A stretch of 64,000 bases of DNA from Margaritifera margaritifera. Lineage: Eukaryota > Mollusca > Bivalvia > Unionida > Margaritiferidae. The stretch covers positions 1,494,135 to 1,558,134 of the forward strand of contig JAQPZY010001186.1 of assembly GCA_029931535.1 (NCBI GenBank), read 5' to 3'. Below are positions 21,958 through 33,904 of the stretch, piece by piece. Under the pieces are notes generated by a model. The model was given only the letters and a program-made list of their open reading frames with translations. It did no database searches and was not told the origin of the DNA. A program made the translations under genes and the position numbers. Position 1 is the first letter of the stretch. Each line of letters opens with the position of its first letter.

Positions 21958-22012
21958 CCGTACAATGTAAATATGTTGAATATTAATATAAATGAAAGTA
22001 TTGGCAATATGC

Positions 22013-22200
22013 ATACAGAACTCACTCACTATAAGGTCATTCAATATAACACGGTTTCTGTTTTTAAGTTGAGTATGGTCATGGATACTAATTGATTAGG
22101 TGATAGTAAAATTAATGTACCTCTTTATAAGGCAGTCCCTCTATAAAATGTGGTATACTCTATGGCTCATATGGACAGCATTATAATGAGAACTATATGA
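22013..22200. mobile_element. M3-type MITE, uninterrupted copy
   Basis: It begins ACAGAACTCACTCACTATAA and ends near GCATTATAATGAGA. The core GTTGAGTATGGTCATGGAT and GGTGATAGTAAAATT matches the nested copy 60 bp away. Confidence 0.75.
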
Positions 22201-22389
22201 ATATCTGCAACTATGCTGATATTAATATGAATGAAAGTTTTGTACTTTTAAATAATTGCCATTCTGAATTCATGGTGATATTTCATGCTGATTTGTAAGT
22301 TAAGGACTTATCTGCTGTATTTTTTGTTATAAGATATGGCCACATTTCTGAAGATTTGATTCAGTCAAATTGTTGGTTGTTATACTTAC

Positions 22390-22485
22390 GATTACAGGTA
22401 ACCTTTTTGAGCCTCTTTCTAAACATAGGTCTAGTGGTTCCATCATTGTATTCTGGAGCAACACTTCTGTCATCCGAAAGTTTGT
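22390..22485 (-). CDS. Ig/FN3 muscle gene, linker and A strand of Ig domain 1
   Basis: This 96-nt symmetric exon lies between CCTTCAG and GTAAGT. It encodes DKLSDDRSVAPEYNDGTTRP, then MFRKRLKKVTCN, which fits the A/A' strand of a muscle I-set domain ('P-x-F-x-K-x-L-x-x-V'). It joins in frame to the exon at 21207-21443. Confidence 0.9.
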
Positions 22486-22937
22486 CTGAAGGAAAAATTT
22501 ATTATACAAGACTTGCAGATTTTACTCTCTATATAATTTGTTTTTAACATTATAATCTAATGCCTTAGCCTTCATACTTAGCTGAAATTTCAAGATTAAT
22601 ATTTGGTTTTTCATAACTAATCAACCATCAATTTTAATTAGTTGGAGATTTTGATTTTTTTTTGTTGTTGCATTGACAATGTATACATGTATTTCACATG
22701 CTGAATAATGGATAAGTTGCTTGTGTCCTTGAAAGTCAAACAGTTTTCTGGTATATTTGTCATCTGCTGTGCTGTTGGTACTTGGGTTGTACTAAACATT
22801 GGATGGCTATATTAAGAACAAGCTGTTATTCATGAATAGCTCAATGAGGGAGTCATTGAGTCAGGGAAATATTACAGGCATGAAATTGGACATGATCCAA
22901 AAATGTCTCCAACAGCTCAAACATCTATTTTATGGAT

Positions 22938-24087
22938 ACAGCTCTCCCCATTATAATGTGGCAGTTGATACCATAACTGCTGACCAAGTTATGTATAGCA
23001 AGAACAGTGTTATGTACCAAACAATGATATAGCAAGAACCGCATTATGTACCGAACAATGGTATAGCAAGAACCATTTATGTACTGAACAATGGTATAGC
23101 AAGAACAGCGTTATGTACCGAACAATGGTATAGCAAGAACCATTTATGTACCGAACAATGGTATAGCAAGAACCATTTATGTACCAAACAATGGTATAGC
23201 AAGAACAGTGTTATATGTACCAAACAATGGTATAGCAAGAACAGCGTTATGTACCGAAAAAATTTTATAGCAAGAACCATTTATGTGCCGAACAGTGGTA
23301 TAGCAAGAACAGCATTATGTACCAAACAATGGTATAGCAAGAACAGCATTATGTACTAAACAATGGTATAGCAAGAACCAGGTATGTACTGAACAATGGT
23401 ATAGCAAGAACCAGGTATGTACTGAACAAAGGTATAGCAAGAACCAGGTATATACTGAACAAAGGTATAGCAAGAACAGCGTTATGTACCAAACAATTGT
23501 ATAGCAAGAACCAGGTTATGTACTGAACAATGGTATAGCAAGAACCAGGTATGTACTGAACAAAGGTATAGCAAGAACAGCGTTATGTACCGAACAATGG
23601 TATAGCAAGAACCAGGTATGTACTGAACAAAGGTATAGCAAGAACAGCGTTATGTACCAAACAATTGTATAGCAAGAATAGCATTATGTACTGAACAATG
23701 GTATAGCAAGAACCAGGTATGTACTGAACAATGGTATAGCAAGAACCAGGTTTTGTACTGAACAATTGTATAGCAAGAACAGCATTATGTACTGAACAAT
23801 GGTATAGCAAGAACCAGGTTATGTACTGAACAAAGGTATAGCAAGAACCAGGCATGGACGGAACTGTGGGTTAGTGGGAATTATCAAAATTTGTCAAATA
23901 ATAATTTTTTACAAATGAAATAAAGTTATAATTCTAAGCTTCATGTAATTTTCTTTTGACCCATATTGTCATACATTTTATAGACCAATTCAAATACAAT
24001 GGATTAATTTTGATCATGGAGTTCATATGTATCATGTTATATCTGGAATCATGCTATAACAATTTCCATTATAACAAGGGAGAGCTG
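22938..24087. mobile_element. M2 MITE expanded by an internal minisatellite
   Basis: It has the same left end (AGCTCTCCCCATTATAATGTGG) and right half (CAACCC-like, GACCCATATTGTCATACATT ... CATTATAACAAGGGAGAGCTG) as the short copy at 6667-7008. Between them lie about 26 copies of a 33-36-bp unit (about 22980-23860) against about two in the short copy. Confidence 0.82.
22985..23862. repeat. 33-36-bp minisatellite inside the M2 MITE
   Basis: The unit is ATGTACCGAACAATGGTATA plus GCAAGAACCATTT, with AACCAGGT and AACAGCGTT variants. Its length is a multiple of 3, so long ORFs on the minus strand are artefacts. Confidence 0.93.
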
Positions 24088-24189
24088 TATATGAATTACA
24101 TCAATGCAGATCTATCCAGTTCCAATATAAATGGATCTAATTTTCTTATGGTGCAGCTGAGGACACTGAGGAATGCGGGTTAATGGGAG

Positions 24190-25170
24190 GTTAATAACAT
24201 GTACCAAGAAGCAGAGAGCAAATACAAGAGCATGACTGGCATAAACATGAAAGTTAATTATCAGGCAGTGGCAGTAATTAGTGATTTCTCTAAAAACTAA
24301 TTATTTTTGATAACATGTACCAGTAAATGACATCCATGCAGATCAAACCAGTTTAAAAGCATGGAGATCTCATTTACAGCAGACAACATTATGGAATGCT
24401 GGATGCTTGGAAATTAATTCACATGAAGCAGATACCAAACATCATACTAATACCTGGCACAATGCCAATTTTGAATCCCTTGACTTACATCAGTTCGATT
24501 CCTACGCATATTTCATAGATTAATGACAGCAAAATGAATGATTCAGGTAGAGCTACAAATTGTTTACCGACAAAATGAATTTCTCTGAAATATAATTATG
24601 TCTGTCTGAAAAAAATTAATGGCATGTTTAAATAATAACTCACTACTTTAAATAGCTGACTGTTTACAGAATATTTACCTAAATACTTTCATGTAACATG
24701 AAATATATGTTGGAGAGGACTTTACACTGTACACAGACAATATCAGCTTGTTAATTTCCAGCTACAAAATTTAAATTTTAAAAAACAGATTTCAAAAAAA
24801 CTTTATTTGCATGCAGTTAAATTTTGGTGGATTAAATCGTGTCTGGAGATTTTTGCAAGTGATCTAAAATGTGCTTTATGCTTGAGAAAGTAAAGGCCAT
24901 TTTGTTTATATATACAGTATTTGACTTTTCAAAGACACTTTTTAGACATCTCATAATTGTCAATGCTCTGGAAATTTAGTAAATTGATTTTTGACACCCA
25001 CATTAGCATCAAATAACTCAGTGCAGAATCATTAAAAAAATGTTCACACATAAAATTGACTCTTTTGAGCAAACATTTTTCCTGGTACTCAAACTGATCT
25101 TCTTAAAGTACGCTTTAATATTAATAACATCTTAGCCATTCTCCAATCCCATGCAACCAAAAATGTGTAT
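24190..25170. other. Intron, nothing recognised
   Basis: AT-rich intron between the M2 copy and the 149-bp duplication. No exon or clear element was seen. Confidence 0.5.
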
Positions 25171-25199
25171 TCCAAATTACTGTGACATGCATACTGCTT

Positions 25200-25470
25200 A
25201 TTTTTTTACTTAGGTCACTACAACCCACTTTACACCACAATTTAATTTGATGAAGATACTCATCCCAATTCCATGCAAAATTGAGGTATTTCTCTGGCAC
25301 TGTTCATGGGTGACCTTGAAGAACCTTACTACTGTATAAAGTATTTTTTTAATTAGGTCACTACAACCCACTTTACACCACAATCCTGTTCAAAACTAAG
25401 GTATTTCACAGACACTGCTCATGGGTGACCTTGAAGAACCATACTGCTGTACAAAGTTTTTTTTTTTTAT
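25200..25470. repeat. Two-copy direct repeat of ~149 bp
   Basis: TTAGGTCACTACAACCCACT at 25211 recurs about 148 bp later, and CATGGGTGACCTTGAAGAAC at 25306 recurs at 25419. The two copies are diverged. Confidence 0.85.
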
Positions 25471-26072
25471 AAAAACTTTTGACCTTTTCCATTTTGACTG
25501 CAAAATGTACCTACTTCACATGCATCCTCTATCATAATCTCATTTCAGAGTATTTATTTTTCCAATGCTGGAGTTGGAGGCTAAATTCACAGAGGAATTA
25601 ATTGGTTTTGATTTATAATTACACTAAAACTTTGCTTTATATTTATTCTTGTATAATGAGATTTTTTTCATTTTTTTTTTTCATTTAGGTCTCTAGCTGA
25701 CCATTTTAGCCCCAGTGGTCATAAATTTATCTGTGTGGAGGACAATTTGGCAACTGCTCCTAGATAATTCAACCACAATTGATCATACTCTTTCAACAAG
25801 GCATGCTGGGACAAATCTGGACAAAAATAATACCAGTATACACACCCTTATAGAAATACCTGTTTCCTGTCCATTCTGTCTGAGGTGTGTTTTAAAATAT
25901 TATATTATTTCTATTATTAAACACCTTAAACAGCCAGTAATAAAATCAATCAGATGTCCTCCAATATGGCCACCAAAAACATCACATGATAAGGCTCTTA
26001 TTTAACTTTCTCACTTCCTTCATACAGTACTCTACTTGAGACTTTTGTGACCTTTGATTCTTAGAATAACTA

Positions 26073-26289
26073 CCATATATACTCACGTATAAACCAATAC
26101 CAACTGCAAAATGCATAGACCCAGATCTGCCATCACATAATGCATTGGTAGATCTGGGTCTATGCAGCTTGTAAGGACTAATCAGCAGAACAAACAACAT
26201 AGATCCTGATCTACCAGCGCATTATGCGCCAGTAGATCAGGGTCTAGGTTGTTTCCATTTGGTCCAGACTTATACACGAGTAAATACGG
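26073..26289. mobile_element. M1 twin-palindrome MITE, copy 6
   Basis: 217 bp, TA flanks, ends CCATATATACTCACGTATAA and TTATACACGAGTAAATACGG. Both palindromes are present. Confidence 0.9.
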
Positions 26290-26299
26290 TATTAAAAGG

Positions 26300-27145
26300 C
26301 TCAATGTGTGAATGGTTATTTTCCCTTCTTCTCATGTTGCTATAAACATGGTATCCATTACACTTCTGGGTGTAGTTATTTATTAGCTTAACAGTGCCCC
26401 ACAGGTTAATTCACACTTAGACTGATTGTTGTATATGCTATTAATATATTCCATGTATCCACTGCCCCATTTCTAAGAGGTAAAAACAACATGTGATTTA
26501 CTCAAACATCTACAGTCTGTCAAAATTTTCAGTCTCAGTATATTGTGAATTCATTTATTTTAATGGGTACCAATGCCATGCAAATTGGTGCCCCATGAAA
26601 ATTAGTTGCCTATGAAAAATACTGAATTCACAGTATTTTCCAAAATATTTTAAATAAAGTTTTGAAAATATTGCAAATTAATGTCAATCATGTTTTACAT
26701 GGCTTATATTTCTCTACAATCAAGCTTGCTTCATTCTTCACAGGGTGTATTTGTCATTGAAACTAACGGAGCTTATAAGCATAAAAATCCAATAGTATTT
26801 TTTAAAGAATTTTGACATTGAAAGTTTGATGGAAAACATGTTAGCTTTAAATAGGTCTGACAAAGTTATTAATTTTTGTTTTAATTATACAAAGATTTGG
26901 TACCAAGAAGATAAAAAAGGTGTTCTTGTTTTGTACCAAAAAGGTAACCTACATTGTCAATATTCAGTAAAATACATAAATAGTCCCTTTAATGAAAAAA
27001 CAATGACTTTAAATATGCAAAAAAACAAGGATGACAGCAATTATGAAAATTGCACATATCTGTGAGACATGACATTTACTGAGAATTATTTCTTCATTTT
27101 TCCTTGTATACATTTGTTGCTTTTTTGTTCGTCTGTTTCTGATTT
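26300..27145. other. Intron, nothing recognised
   Basis: AT-rich intron between M1 copy 6 and the S2 SINE. An 80-codon ORF at 26826 has no recognisable features. Confidence 0.5.
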
Positions 27146-27147
27146 TG

Positions 27148-27330
27148 CAATACCTCAGTTGGTAGAGCATCAGACTCTTAATCCAAGGGTCACGGGTTTG
27201 ATGCCCGCTAAGGCCAGCCCAGGTCGGCTGCCTCTGTGTGCCTCTTAGAAAAGGCACTTACATGTAGCTGCCATTTCCTCAGCATGATATAGCCAATAAT
27301 GTGTTAAAAGGACCGTTAAAACCATCAAAA
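27148..27330 (+). mobile_element. tRNA-derived SINE, family S2, Lys-like head
   Basis: The head shows CTCAGTTGGTAGAGCATCAG and an anticodon loop CTCTTAA (CUU, Lys), with a B-box-like GGGTTTGATGCCC. The acceptor stem does not pair, so it is not a working tRNA gene. The body (AGGTCGGCTGCCTCTGTGTG ... AAAAGGCACTT) matches the copy at 1530-1690, which has a Thr-like head. Confidence 0.75.
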
Positions 27331-27775
27331 ACAAAAGTTTTTGCCTGTTTCGAAGTTTTAATGCCTGCTCATTTAATAAATCTTTCCAACATTTCAATCT
27401 ACCATGCTTAGTACCTTCCTATCTAATTAGTTATAGCCAATGGAAGAACTTTCAGATTAGTCATGGTATGAGTAGTTGCATCATGTTATATGATGTGGAT
27501 CAAAATGTGGGAAATGTTCGCACAGTCTGGACTAAAATATAGGAAATATATGGTAACTTTGAGCCAAAATATCTCAGAAACTACAACCTTGATGTTGCTC
27601 AAATTCTGCAGATAACATTCTTTTAAGTGACAAGTTCGTAAAATAAAATATTTTCTTTTGGTGAATTAGAAAATATCATCTTATGTAAATGAGTATGGGT
27701 GTGGCTTAGAACAAATTTTACATAGGTTCATTATCTGTCAATTTATCTGCTTTTCTCCGGTAAAAATCTCTCTAA

Positions 27776-27820
27776 TTCTCTCTCTCTCTCTCTCACATAC
27801 ACACACACACTAAAATCTGC
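27776..27820. repeat. (TC)n and (CA)n microsatellite
   Basis: A TC tract followed after a few bases by ACACACACAC. Confidence 0.9.
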
Positions 27821-27984
27821 TCCTTTAAACCCAACTTAAAACATCAGCTCAGATACATGTATTTTACTGATATATTGTGCAATGTACAATTTGTCAATAA
27901 TAAAAAATTGGGTTATTATTTTCGGTATACAGTAAATGTAGTCATACATATATCTAGTGAAGCAAAACAGCTGCTACTAAGTGC

Positions 27985-28090
27985 ATTATTATTATCATCA
28001 TCATCATCATCATCATCATCTTTATTTATTTATTTATCATTAGTAGTAGAATTATTATAATTATTATTATAATCATTTATTATAACATAT
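27985..28090. repeat. (TCA)n/(TTA)n microsatellite
   Basis: Eight or more TCA units followed by TTTA and TTA repeats, 55 bp from the exon at 28143. Confidence 0.9.
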
Positions 28091-28142
28091 AACAGTCTAT
28101 GAATATCAGCATATATTCCAATCTAACATAAAATATACCCAC

Positions 28143-28289
28143 CTTTCTGTTGCTCAATGTCATCTTTTGGTTCAAGAACCCTATGGAATTCAGGGGAATC
28201 TAATTCTCTGTCCCCTTGGGGGGCACTCTTTATGTTGGGCTTCTGAATCTTCCTCCGCTCAGGCATGATGTCAGTTTTGTCTGCACCAG
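28143..28289 (-). CDS. Ig/FN3 muscle gene, charged linker exon
   Basis: This 147-nt symmetric phase-1 exon runs from CTTTCAG to GTGGGT. It encodes a Lys/Glu/Asp-rich segment (GADKTDIMPERRKIQKPN, then IKSAPQGDRELDSPEF and HRVLEPKDDIEQQK). No domain is visible and it is probably disordered. It is supported by an open frame, good splice sites and phase agreement with both neighbours. Confidence 0.85.
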
Positions 28290-28299
28290 CTGAAAGAAG

Positions 28300-28950
28300 A
28301 CATTAAAACTAAGGTACAATCTTATAAACCCATCTTCTGTTCATCTGCCAATGAAGTGTTTTGATGCTCAGATGGAAATGGGAAATGACTTATTCAAGGT
28401 CACCCCAAGTCTTTTCCTTCTAACTGTGGTGGCTCATAGCTAGGTTATCACACTCACAATCACTATATTACAGGAGTCATTAGTCAAATCCTGCCTAGAC
28501 CAAACCAGGTTGGCTGCTATAGTGTGTTCGTGAACAAGGAACTTTACTTCAATTACCTTAGCACCAAAGTCTTTCATGTGCTGATGTGCCATTAAATACC
28601 AATCAATCAAGCCCTTAAACTAATTAAGTGGGTTAAGTGGAATCATCATTCTGATTACAACCTATGGTATAAACTTTCAAAACTGACCATACAATCATTA
28701 ACAGAAACACAGATTTTTAAATGGCCTTATAACAGGGCAACATTTCAAACAAAGAACGATTTATGTAAATTTTCCATAATAAAGAGACAAAACATTTGAA
28801 AAATTTTGAAGTTATATGGTTTCCAGACAAAATTTTAAGTAAATACTTTTAATGGATTGTGTCCTGACACTAACCTCGCCGTATTCAATGGATGTTTGCC
28901 ACTTTTGACACACACTTTATTGTTTAATGCCTCAGACAATGTCAGGTTTT
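28300..28950. other. Intron, weakly repetitive
   Basis: Contains a stretch near 28370-28600 with 'AAGGTCACC..' and 'AACAAGGAACTTTACTT' that looks like an old SINE body, but no tRNA head was found. Nothing firm can be assigned. Confidence 0.4.
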
Positions 28951-29087
28951 CTGGGTCTATGCAGTTTGTTAGGAGTACTCATTATAAAAAAACAACATAG
29001 ACCCTGATCTGCCAGCACATTTTGCAATGGCAGATCAGGGTTTATGTTTTTTGCAGTTGGACTCAACTTATAAGCAAGTATATACGG
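28951..29087. mobile_element. M1 MITE, copy 7 (left-truncated)
   Basis: It keeps the last arm of palindrome A (CTGGGTCTATGCAGTTTGTT), palindrome B and the right end AGCAAGTATATACGG. The left terminal repeat is missing. Confidence 0.85.
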
Positions 29088-29539
29088 TAGAATTCCTTCA
29101 GACAGGAGTGCATATTTTCAGGTTGTCTATAGAGTTCCAATATTGGATAACTTCTACAAGACTAAATATTAATTGGACATAATTAATGCTCAATGTGTGC
29201 AACCATTCTTGAAGGTTTGTACTAAAACATGTAAAAGATTATTTGTTTTGTTTCAATTCCTGTTATTAAGATTTCAACCAGGTCTTAGACTGCAGAAAAT
29301 TCTGAATCTCAAACTAAGGCTCAAATTAAAAATTTGATGTACAAAAACTTCTGACATATTAACAATACTTTTTGGAATCTGATGTCTGATTGGTCAGTGG
29401 TCAAATCACTGACCAATCAGACATTAGATTTCCAAGTTCCAAGTTCAAGTGTAAGAATGCTTTGAGATATAAGAGACAGAACTGACACTGTATGACAATG
29501 AGAATAGACTGTATTTGCCAACTGTTCCAATTTAGTAAC

Positions 29540-29985
29540 AAAACAAAATGTACACCACCAATTTTCGATACCATATATTCTCGTTTAGAAGTCGAGTCCA
29601 AACTGCAAACAAGATAAACCCTGATCTGCCATCACATAATGCACCGGCAGATCAGTGGCTATCTTCTTTGTTATACTGGTTACTTCTAACAAATTGCATA
29701 GACCCAGATCTGCCATTGCATTATATCTCTTTAAGATGTTTGAGATATCGCAGTTTGTGATAAGAAAAGAACCTGAATACTCCTTTGTAGATTGCTTCTG
29801 CCTGAAGGTAACGTTCCAATTTAGGGTAATCTGAGTGTCCCCCAAAAAATTGTATACCACCAATTTATGATACTATATATACTCACTTATAAGTCGAGTC
29901 CAACTTCAAACAACATAGCAGCTTATCTGCTGTCGCATAATGCGATAGCAGATCTGGGTAAAAGCAGGTTGCTAGGAGTAATCAG
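29540..29985. repeat. Duplicated block containing two decayed M1 copies (8 and 9)
   Basis: GTTCCAATTTAG, 'GTACACCACCAATTTTCGATA' and an M1 left half begin at 29524-29571 and recur as GTATACCACCAATTTATGATA at 29852-29872. The block period is about 302 bp. The M1 parts (29571-29760 and 29873-29985) have lost their right ends. Confidence 0.7.
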
Positions 29986-30289
29986 TATAAACAAATTCTG
30001 AATGAAGTCATTATAGAATGTCAATATTCTGAATTAATTCATTTTAAGGATGTGGATTCACGAAAATTAATGGGGCCATGATATGACATTATATAGTAAG
30101 CTGCAACAGTTCAGTTGTTGTTGATTCAGATTAAACATGGTAGGGGTCTGAAAATGTCGACTGCATCTCTGTTCAATCACAAATTATTTTGTATTGCAAG
30201 ACAATATTTTAAACACAAAATTTATACAAGATAGAAAAAGGCACATGCAGCAATCAACATGTAAAATGCTCATGAATACTAAACCCTTC

Positions 30290-30565
30290 TACAGACCCTG
30301 TCACTGATACATGTATATCCTACAAATCCTGTCACTGATGCATGTATATCCTGCAGACCCTGTCACTGATACATGTATATCCTACAAACCCTGTCACTGA
30401 TGCATGTATATCCTGCAGACCCTGTCACTGATACATGTATAGTAGAGACCCTGTCACTGATACATGTATATCCTACAGACCCTATCACTTATACATGTAT
30501 ATCCTGCAGACCCTGTCACCGATACATGTATAGTACAGACCCTGTCACTGATACATGTAGATCCA
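30290..30565. repeat. 31-bp minisatellite, about 9 units
   Basis: The unit is GACCCTGTCACTGATACATG plus TATATCCTACA, some units shortened to 27 bp (GTATAGTAGA). Confidence 0.92.
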
Positions 30566-30599
30566 AGCAGTTTTACATATCCCATCTAGGATCCATTGT

Positions 30600-31700
30600 A
30601 AACAAAACAGTTTTGTATCCAAACAACCCTCTATCATCAATGACAATCATTTATGGAAAACCTTAAATGTCTATCACATAAAAAGTGGTAGAACTGACCA
30701 AGGCACCTGTTCTGCACACAGGTCAGGTGTTAATTTTCCTCCACTTCAGCTGTCTAGTCGCTGCCCTTGTAACCACCTTCTGGCATCAGGTCATCTTCTA
30801 CAATTCAAGAATATTCTGGCAGCTGATACTGAACCCCATTACTGTGGGAGTGTGTATGCAGGTATGGGGGAGGTTAATGCATCAACACACAAGAATGCGA
30901 AGCATCCATCATCTTATGTGCCAATAAGATTTTGTAAGTCAGGATATAAGTATTTCGATAGAAATAATGTTCCCAAAATCATGAAAAACATTTGCTATTG
31001 CCAAAATAATCAAGAACATCAATGATGAGATTATTATTTGGAACACAGTTACAGTAATGCTCACATTTTTAGCACTACAAAATCATGAATATCATACTGT
31101 TCTGAGCTGATGTGTTGTCATTTTTATTATTTTACGTAAATTGGTAAAGAAAATTCCTCTTTTGATCTCATTTAAGCATTAATTTAATGTCAGATAGAAA
31201 GTTTTGCTGCTTACTATGGATTCACTGTTATTCATGTAGTGCCAATTTTCATGGATTTTATAAAATGTTCCATCCATGAAGAAAATCAAAAATAATGTTA
31301 TCATGGTCATTGGTTATTTTTGTCAGAGACATATCCACCAAAAATTTAAGATTTGGTTTGGTTTGGTGTTTTAAGGCACAGCAACACAAGTGGCACTGAG
31401 GCAATTAAATAAACCACATGTAAAACACCAAGCGAAACCAAATCTTACATTTTTGAATATGTCTCTGACAAAAATGACCAATGACAATGTTAACATTATT
31501 TTTGACAAAAACCATAAAAAGATATGCACAAAAGTAAATGCATACATCGCAATGATTTAATCATAACATTTAAACAAAACCCTGTTATGCTGATGGTCAA
31601 GACAGGGGTCCCTCTTTATCAAGTACCTCAGTATAACATGGTCCCTGATATAACATGAGAACAGTCATGAATCCCATTACACTGGTTGAATTATATTCTT
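30600..31700. other. Intron, nothing firm recognised
   Basis: 31345-31510 contains a long imperfect palindrome (GACATATCCACCAAAAATTT..TTGGTTT against AAACCAAATCTTACATTTTT..ATGTC), possibly a foldback element. No exon was recognised. Confidence 0.4.
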
Positions 31701-31707
31701 CTGTATA

Positions 31708-31924
31708 CTGTATATACTCGCATATAATCTAATACCAACTGCAAACTGCATAGACCCAGATCTGCCATCACATAATGTGCCAGCAGATCTGGGTCTATGC
31801 AGTTTGTAAGGACTAATCAGTAGAACAAACAACATAGACCCTGATCTGCTGGCACATTATGTGACAGCAGATCAGGGTCTATGTTGTTTGCATTTGGACT
31901 TGGCTTATACGCAAGTATATACGG
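31708..31924. mobile_element. M1 twin-palindrome MITE, copy 10 (best preserved)
   Basis: 217 bp between TA dinucleotides, ends CTGTATATACTCGCATATAA and TTATACGCAAGTATATACGG. Both palindromes are almost perfect: A with arms TGCATAGACCCAGATCTGCC, B with arms ACATAGACCCTGATCTGC. It is a suitable type copy. Confidence 0.93.
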
Positions 31925-32233
31925 TAATACACCTCCTGCATATTACAGTAATTATTATTGGTATTTTTACCAAAAATATGCATTTCGTTTGCATTTCATT
32001 TGTGTTACATTTGCATTCCATTAGCTTTCTGTTTGCATTCCATTAAAGTCTACATTTCATCTATCATCCTGTCATTTTTCATTTATGGTCTCAGAAATGC
32101 ATTAAGATTTTGTATTTATCACTTCCATCCATCATTTCCTTTTGTATTTTTGCTTGTTTGGAATGAAATGGAAATGTATACACCAAAGTCAGGTTTTCCA
32201 TTTTTAAGATTTTGTCTTGCTAAAAGTATGCTT

Positions 32234-32484
32234 CAATGTTGTTGTTGTTGTTGTTGTTGTGGGTTTAATGCCATTTTCAGCACACGATAAGCCATACATG
32301 GTGGCCAGTATATCTGGTGGAGGGAGAACCCCAGGAAGAACCACCAACCCCTGGGAAGCTACTGGCAAGCTTTGTCACATATCCACATTGGACAAGCCGA
32401 GTCTCCAACCCACACGGACAGAGGTGAGATGTCAGTGAGCTGTAAAAGCAAGCACCTTAGACCAATCGGCCACCCAGGGCCACC
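32234..32484 (-). mobile_element. tRNA-derived SINE, family S1
   Basis: On the minus strand it runs from a GGTGGCC..GGGTGGCCGATTGGTC head to a CAA-repeat tail (TTG)n on the plus strand. The central parts align with the copy at 15261-15515. Confidence 0.85.
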
Positions 32485-32489
32485 TGGTT

Positions 32490-33890
32490 CAATGAAACAG
32501 CAAAAACATAAAATGCAAACAACAGCATGAAATTTACAATAAATTAAATTAAACACGTGACTGCAATACATGTAAAAATATAGATATAGAATATTAATCA
32601 GCAAATTGTATTTCTTATTACGTTTCATTCAAATAAAGATTGGACAGAAAAGTTGTCTGACTGTAAAAAATCTGATCCTGATTTATCATGCAAAAGGGCT
32701 TTAGACTGGAAATTTAGTCACAGCTTAAAAATAATCAATTATTAGGTCAATTCATGAAATGCATTACTGTTTCATCCTGTTTTCATTTAGCATTCATCAT
32801 TCTGTATCCTAGGTTTTGCATTTGCGCTCTCCAATTTCTTTGAAATGCATTCATCATTTTGTTCGCATTCATTCTGCATTCTCTTTGCATTCATTCTGCA
32901 TACCATTTGCATTCTGTTTTCATTTCAATGGTAAAATTACCCACTTAAAGGTCTCTGTAAAGTGACCTCACCTGTATCATGGTTCTGTTTAATGGCTCCT
33001 CTTGACACCAGTATAGAGAAGGACCACTAAATCTATAACTATTGGTATATTTTAAGCAATAATGTTTAAATGTGGTTAATCTTTCTTACAAAGTCAAATC
33101 GTTTATATTACCCATATTTACTGTTACATTTTGGTTACATTATAACAATAAAAGCACATAAACCAACTCTATTAACATATTGATGTAAAATTAAGCCTTA
33201 TAATGATCACAGCTTGAATAATAACCTAAAAGATGATTAATATGTACAAGCATCTGATGGATAGATTATGCAACAGTAAACCCTCCCTGAATAATTACCT
33301 CAATAATCCCTCCCTTAAACATTACCTCTCTATATTCTGCAGATGTTGATGATGATAGTGGAGTCAGATTTAGGTGCTAGAAAACCATGTTGCTGAGGGA
33401 TAACACTAATTATCTGTCAGAATTCCTCTTCAGTGTTGAGTTTGGCAATAGCCACAAGTAAGCAACAGCAGTGAATTCTTCAGTGTTCAAAATTAAGGAT
33501 TATTTTTATCTTAATGTGTCAATGATGTGTCTTATTTTGTTTTGTTTTTTTGAATGCAAATAATGTAGTATTTGCAAGAGTCTAATCTAACAAGACTCAA
33601 AATAGATGGCCTACCTTTTATTGAAACTCTTACAAGTGATCTACATTTCTTTTTTTTATGTACATGGCTGTATAGTAATTGACAAATCATCAGAAGTAAG
33701 TCAACTATGCCTACTCATTAACATTTCATGTAAAACTGATTTTGTTTACTTGAAAATTCTACCATTTTATTAATGGGACATTTTTTGTCAATCATTAAAA
33801 TTTCAAGTAAATTTGATGAAAAATACTGAAGTTATAACACAGTGAATTTTGCATGTTATATAGTTGAAACTATCTACCAGTAGGGATCTG
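32490..33890. other. Intron, nothing recognised
   Basis: Contains a run of diverged 'GCATTCATTCTGCATT' motifs at 31980-32170 and 32760-32930 flanking the S1 SINE, which suggests the SINE split an older simple repeat. No exon was seen. Confidence 0.5.
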
Positions 33891-33904
33891 ACCATTATTG
33901 TTGC

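Noticed and set aside
23077..23855. Repeat proteins on the minus strand (CYTIVQY-like units)
   Set aside because: Artefact of a 33-36-bp minisatellite whose period is a multiple of three; it lies in a MITE.
27148..27225. tRNA-Lys gene
   Set aside because: A- and B-box and a CUU anticodon loop are present, but the acceptor stem does not pair and the anticodon stem is poor. The sequence continues into a SINE body shared with other copies.
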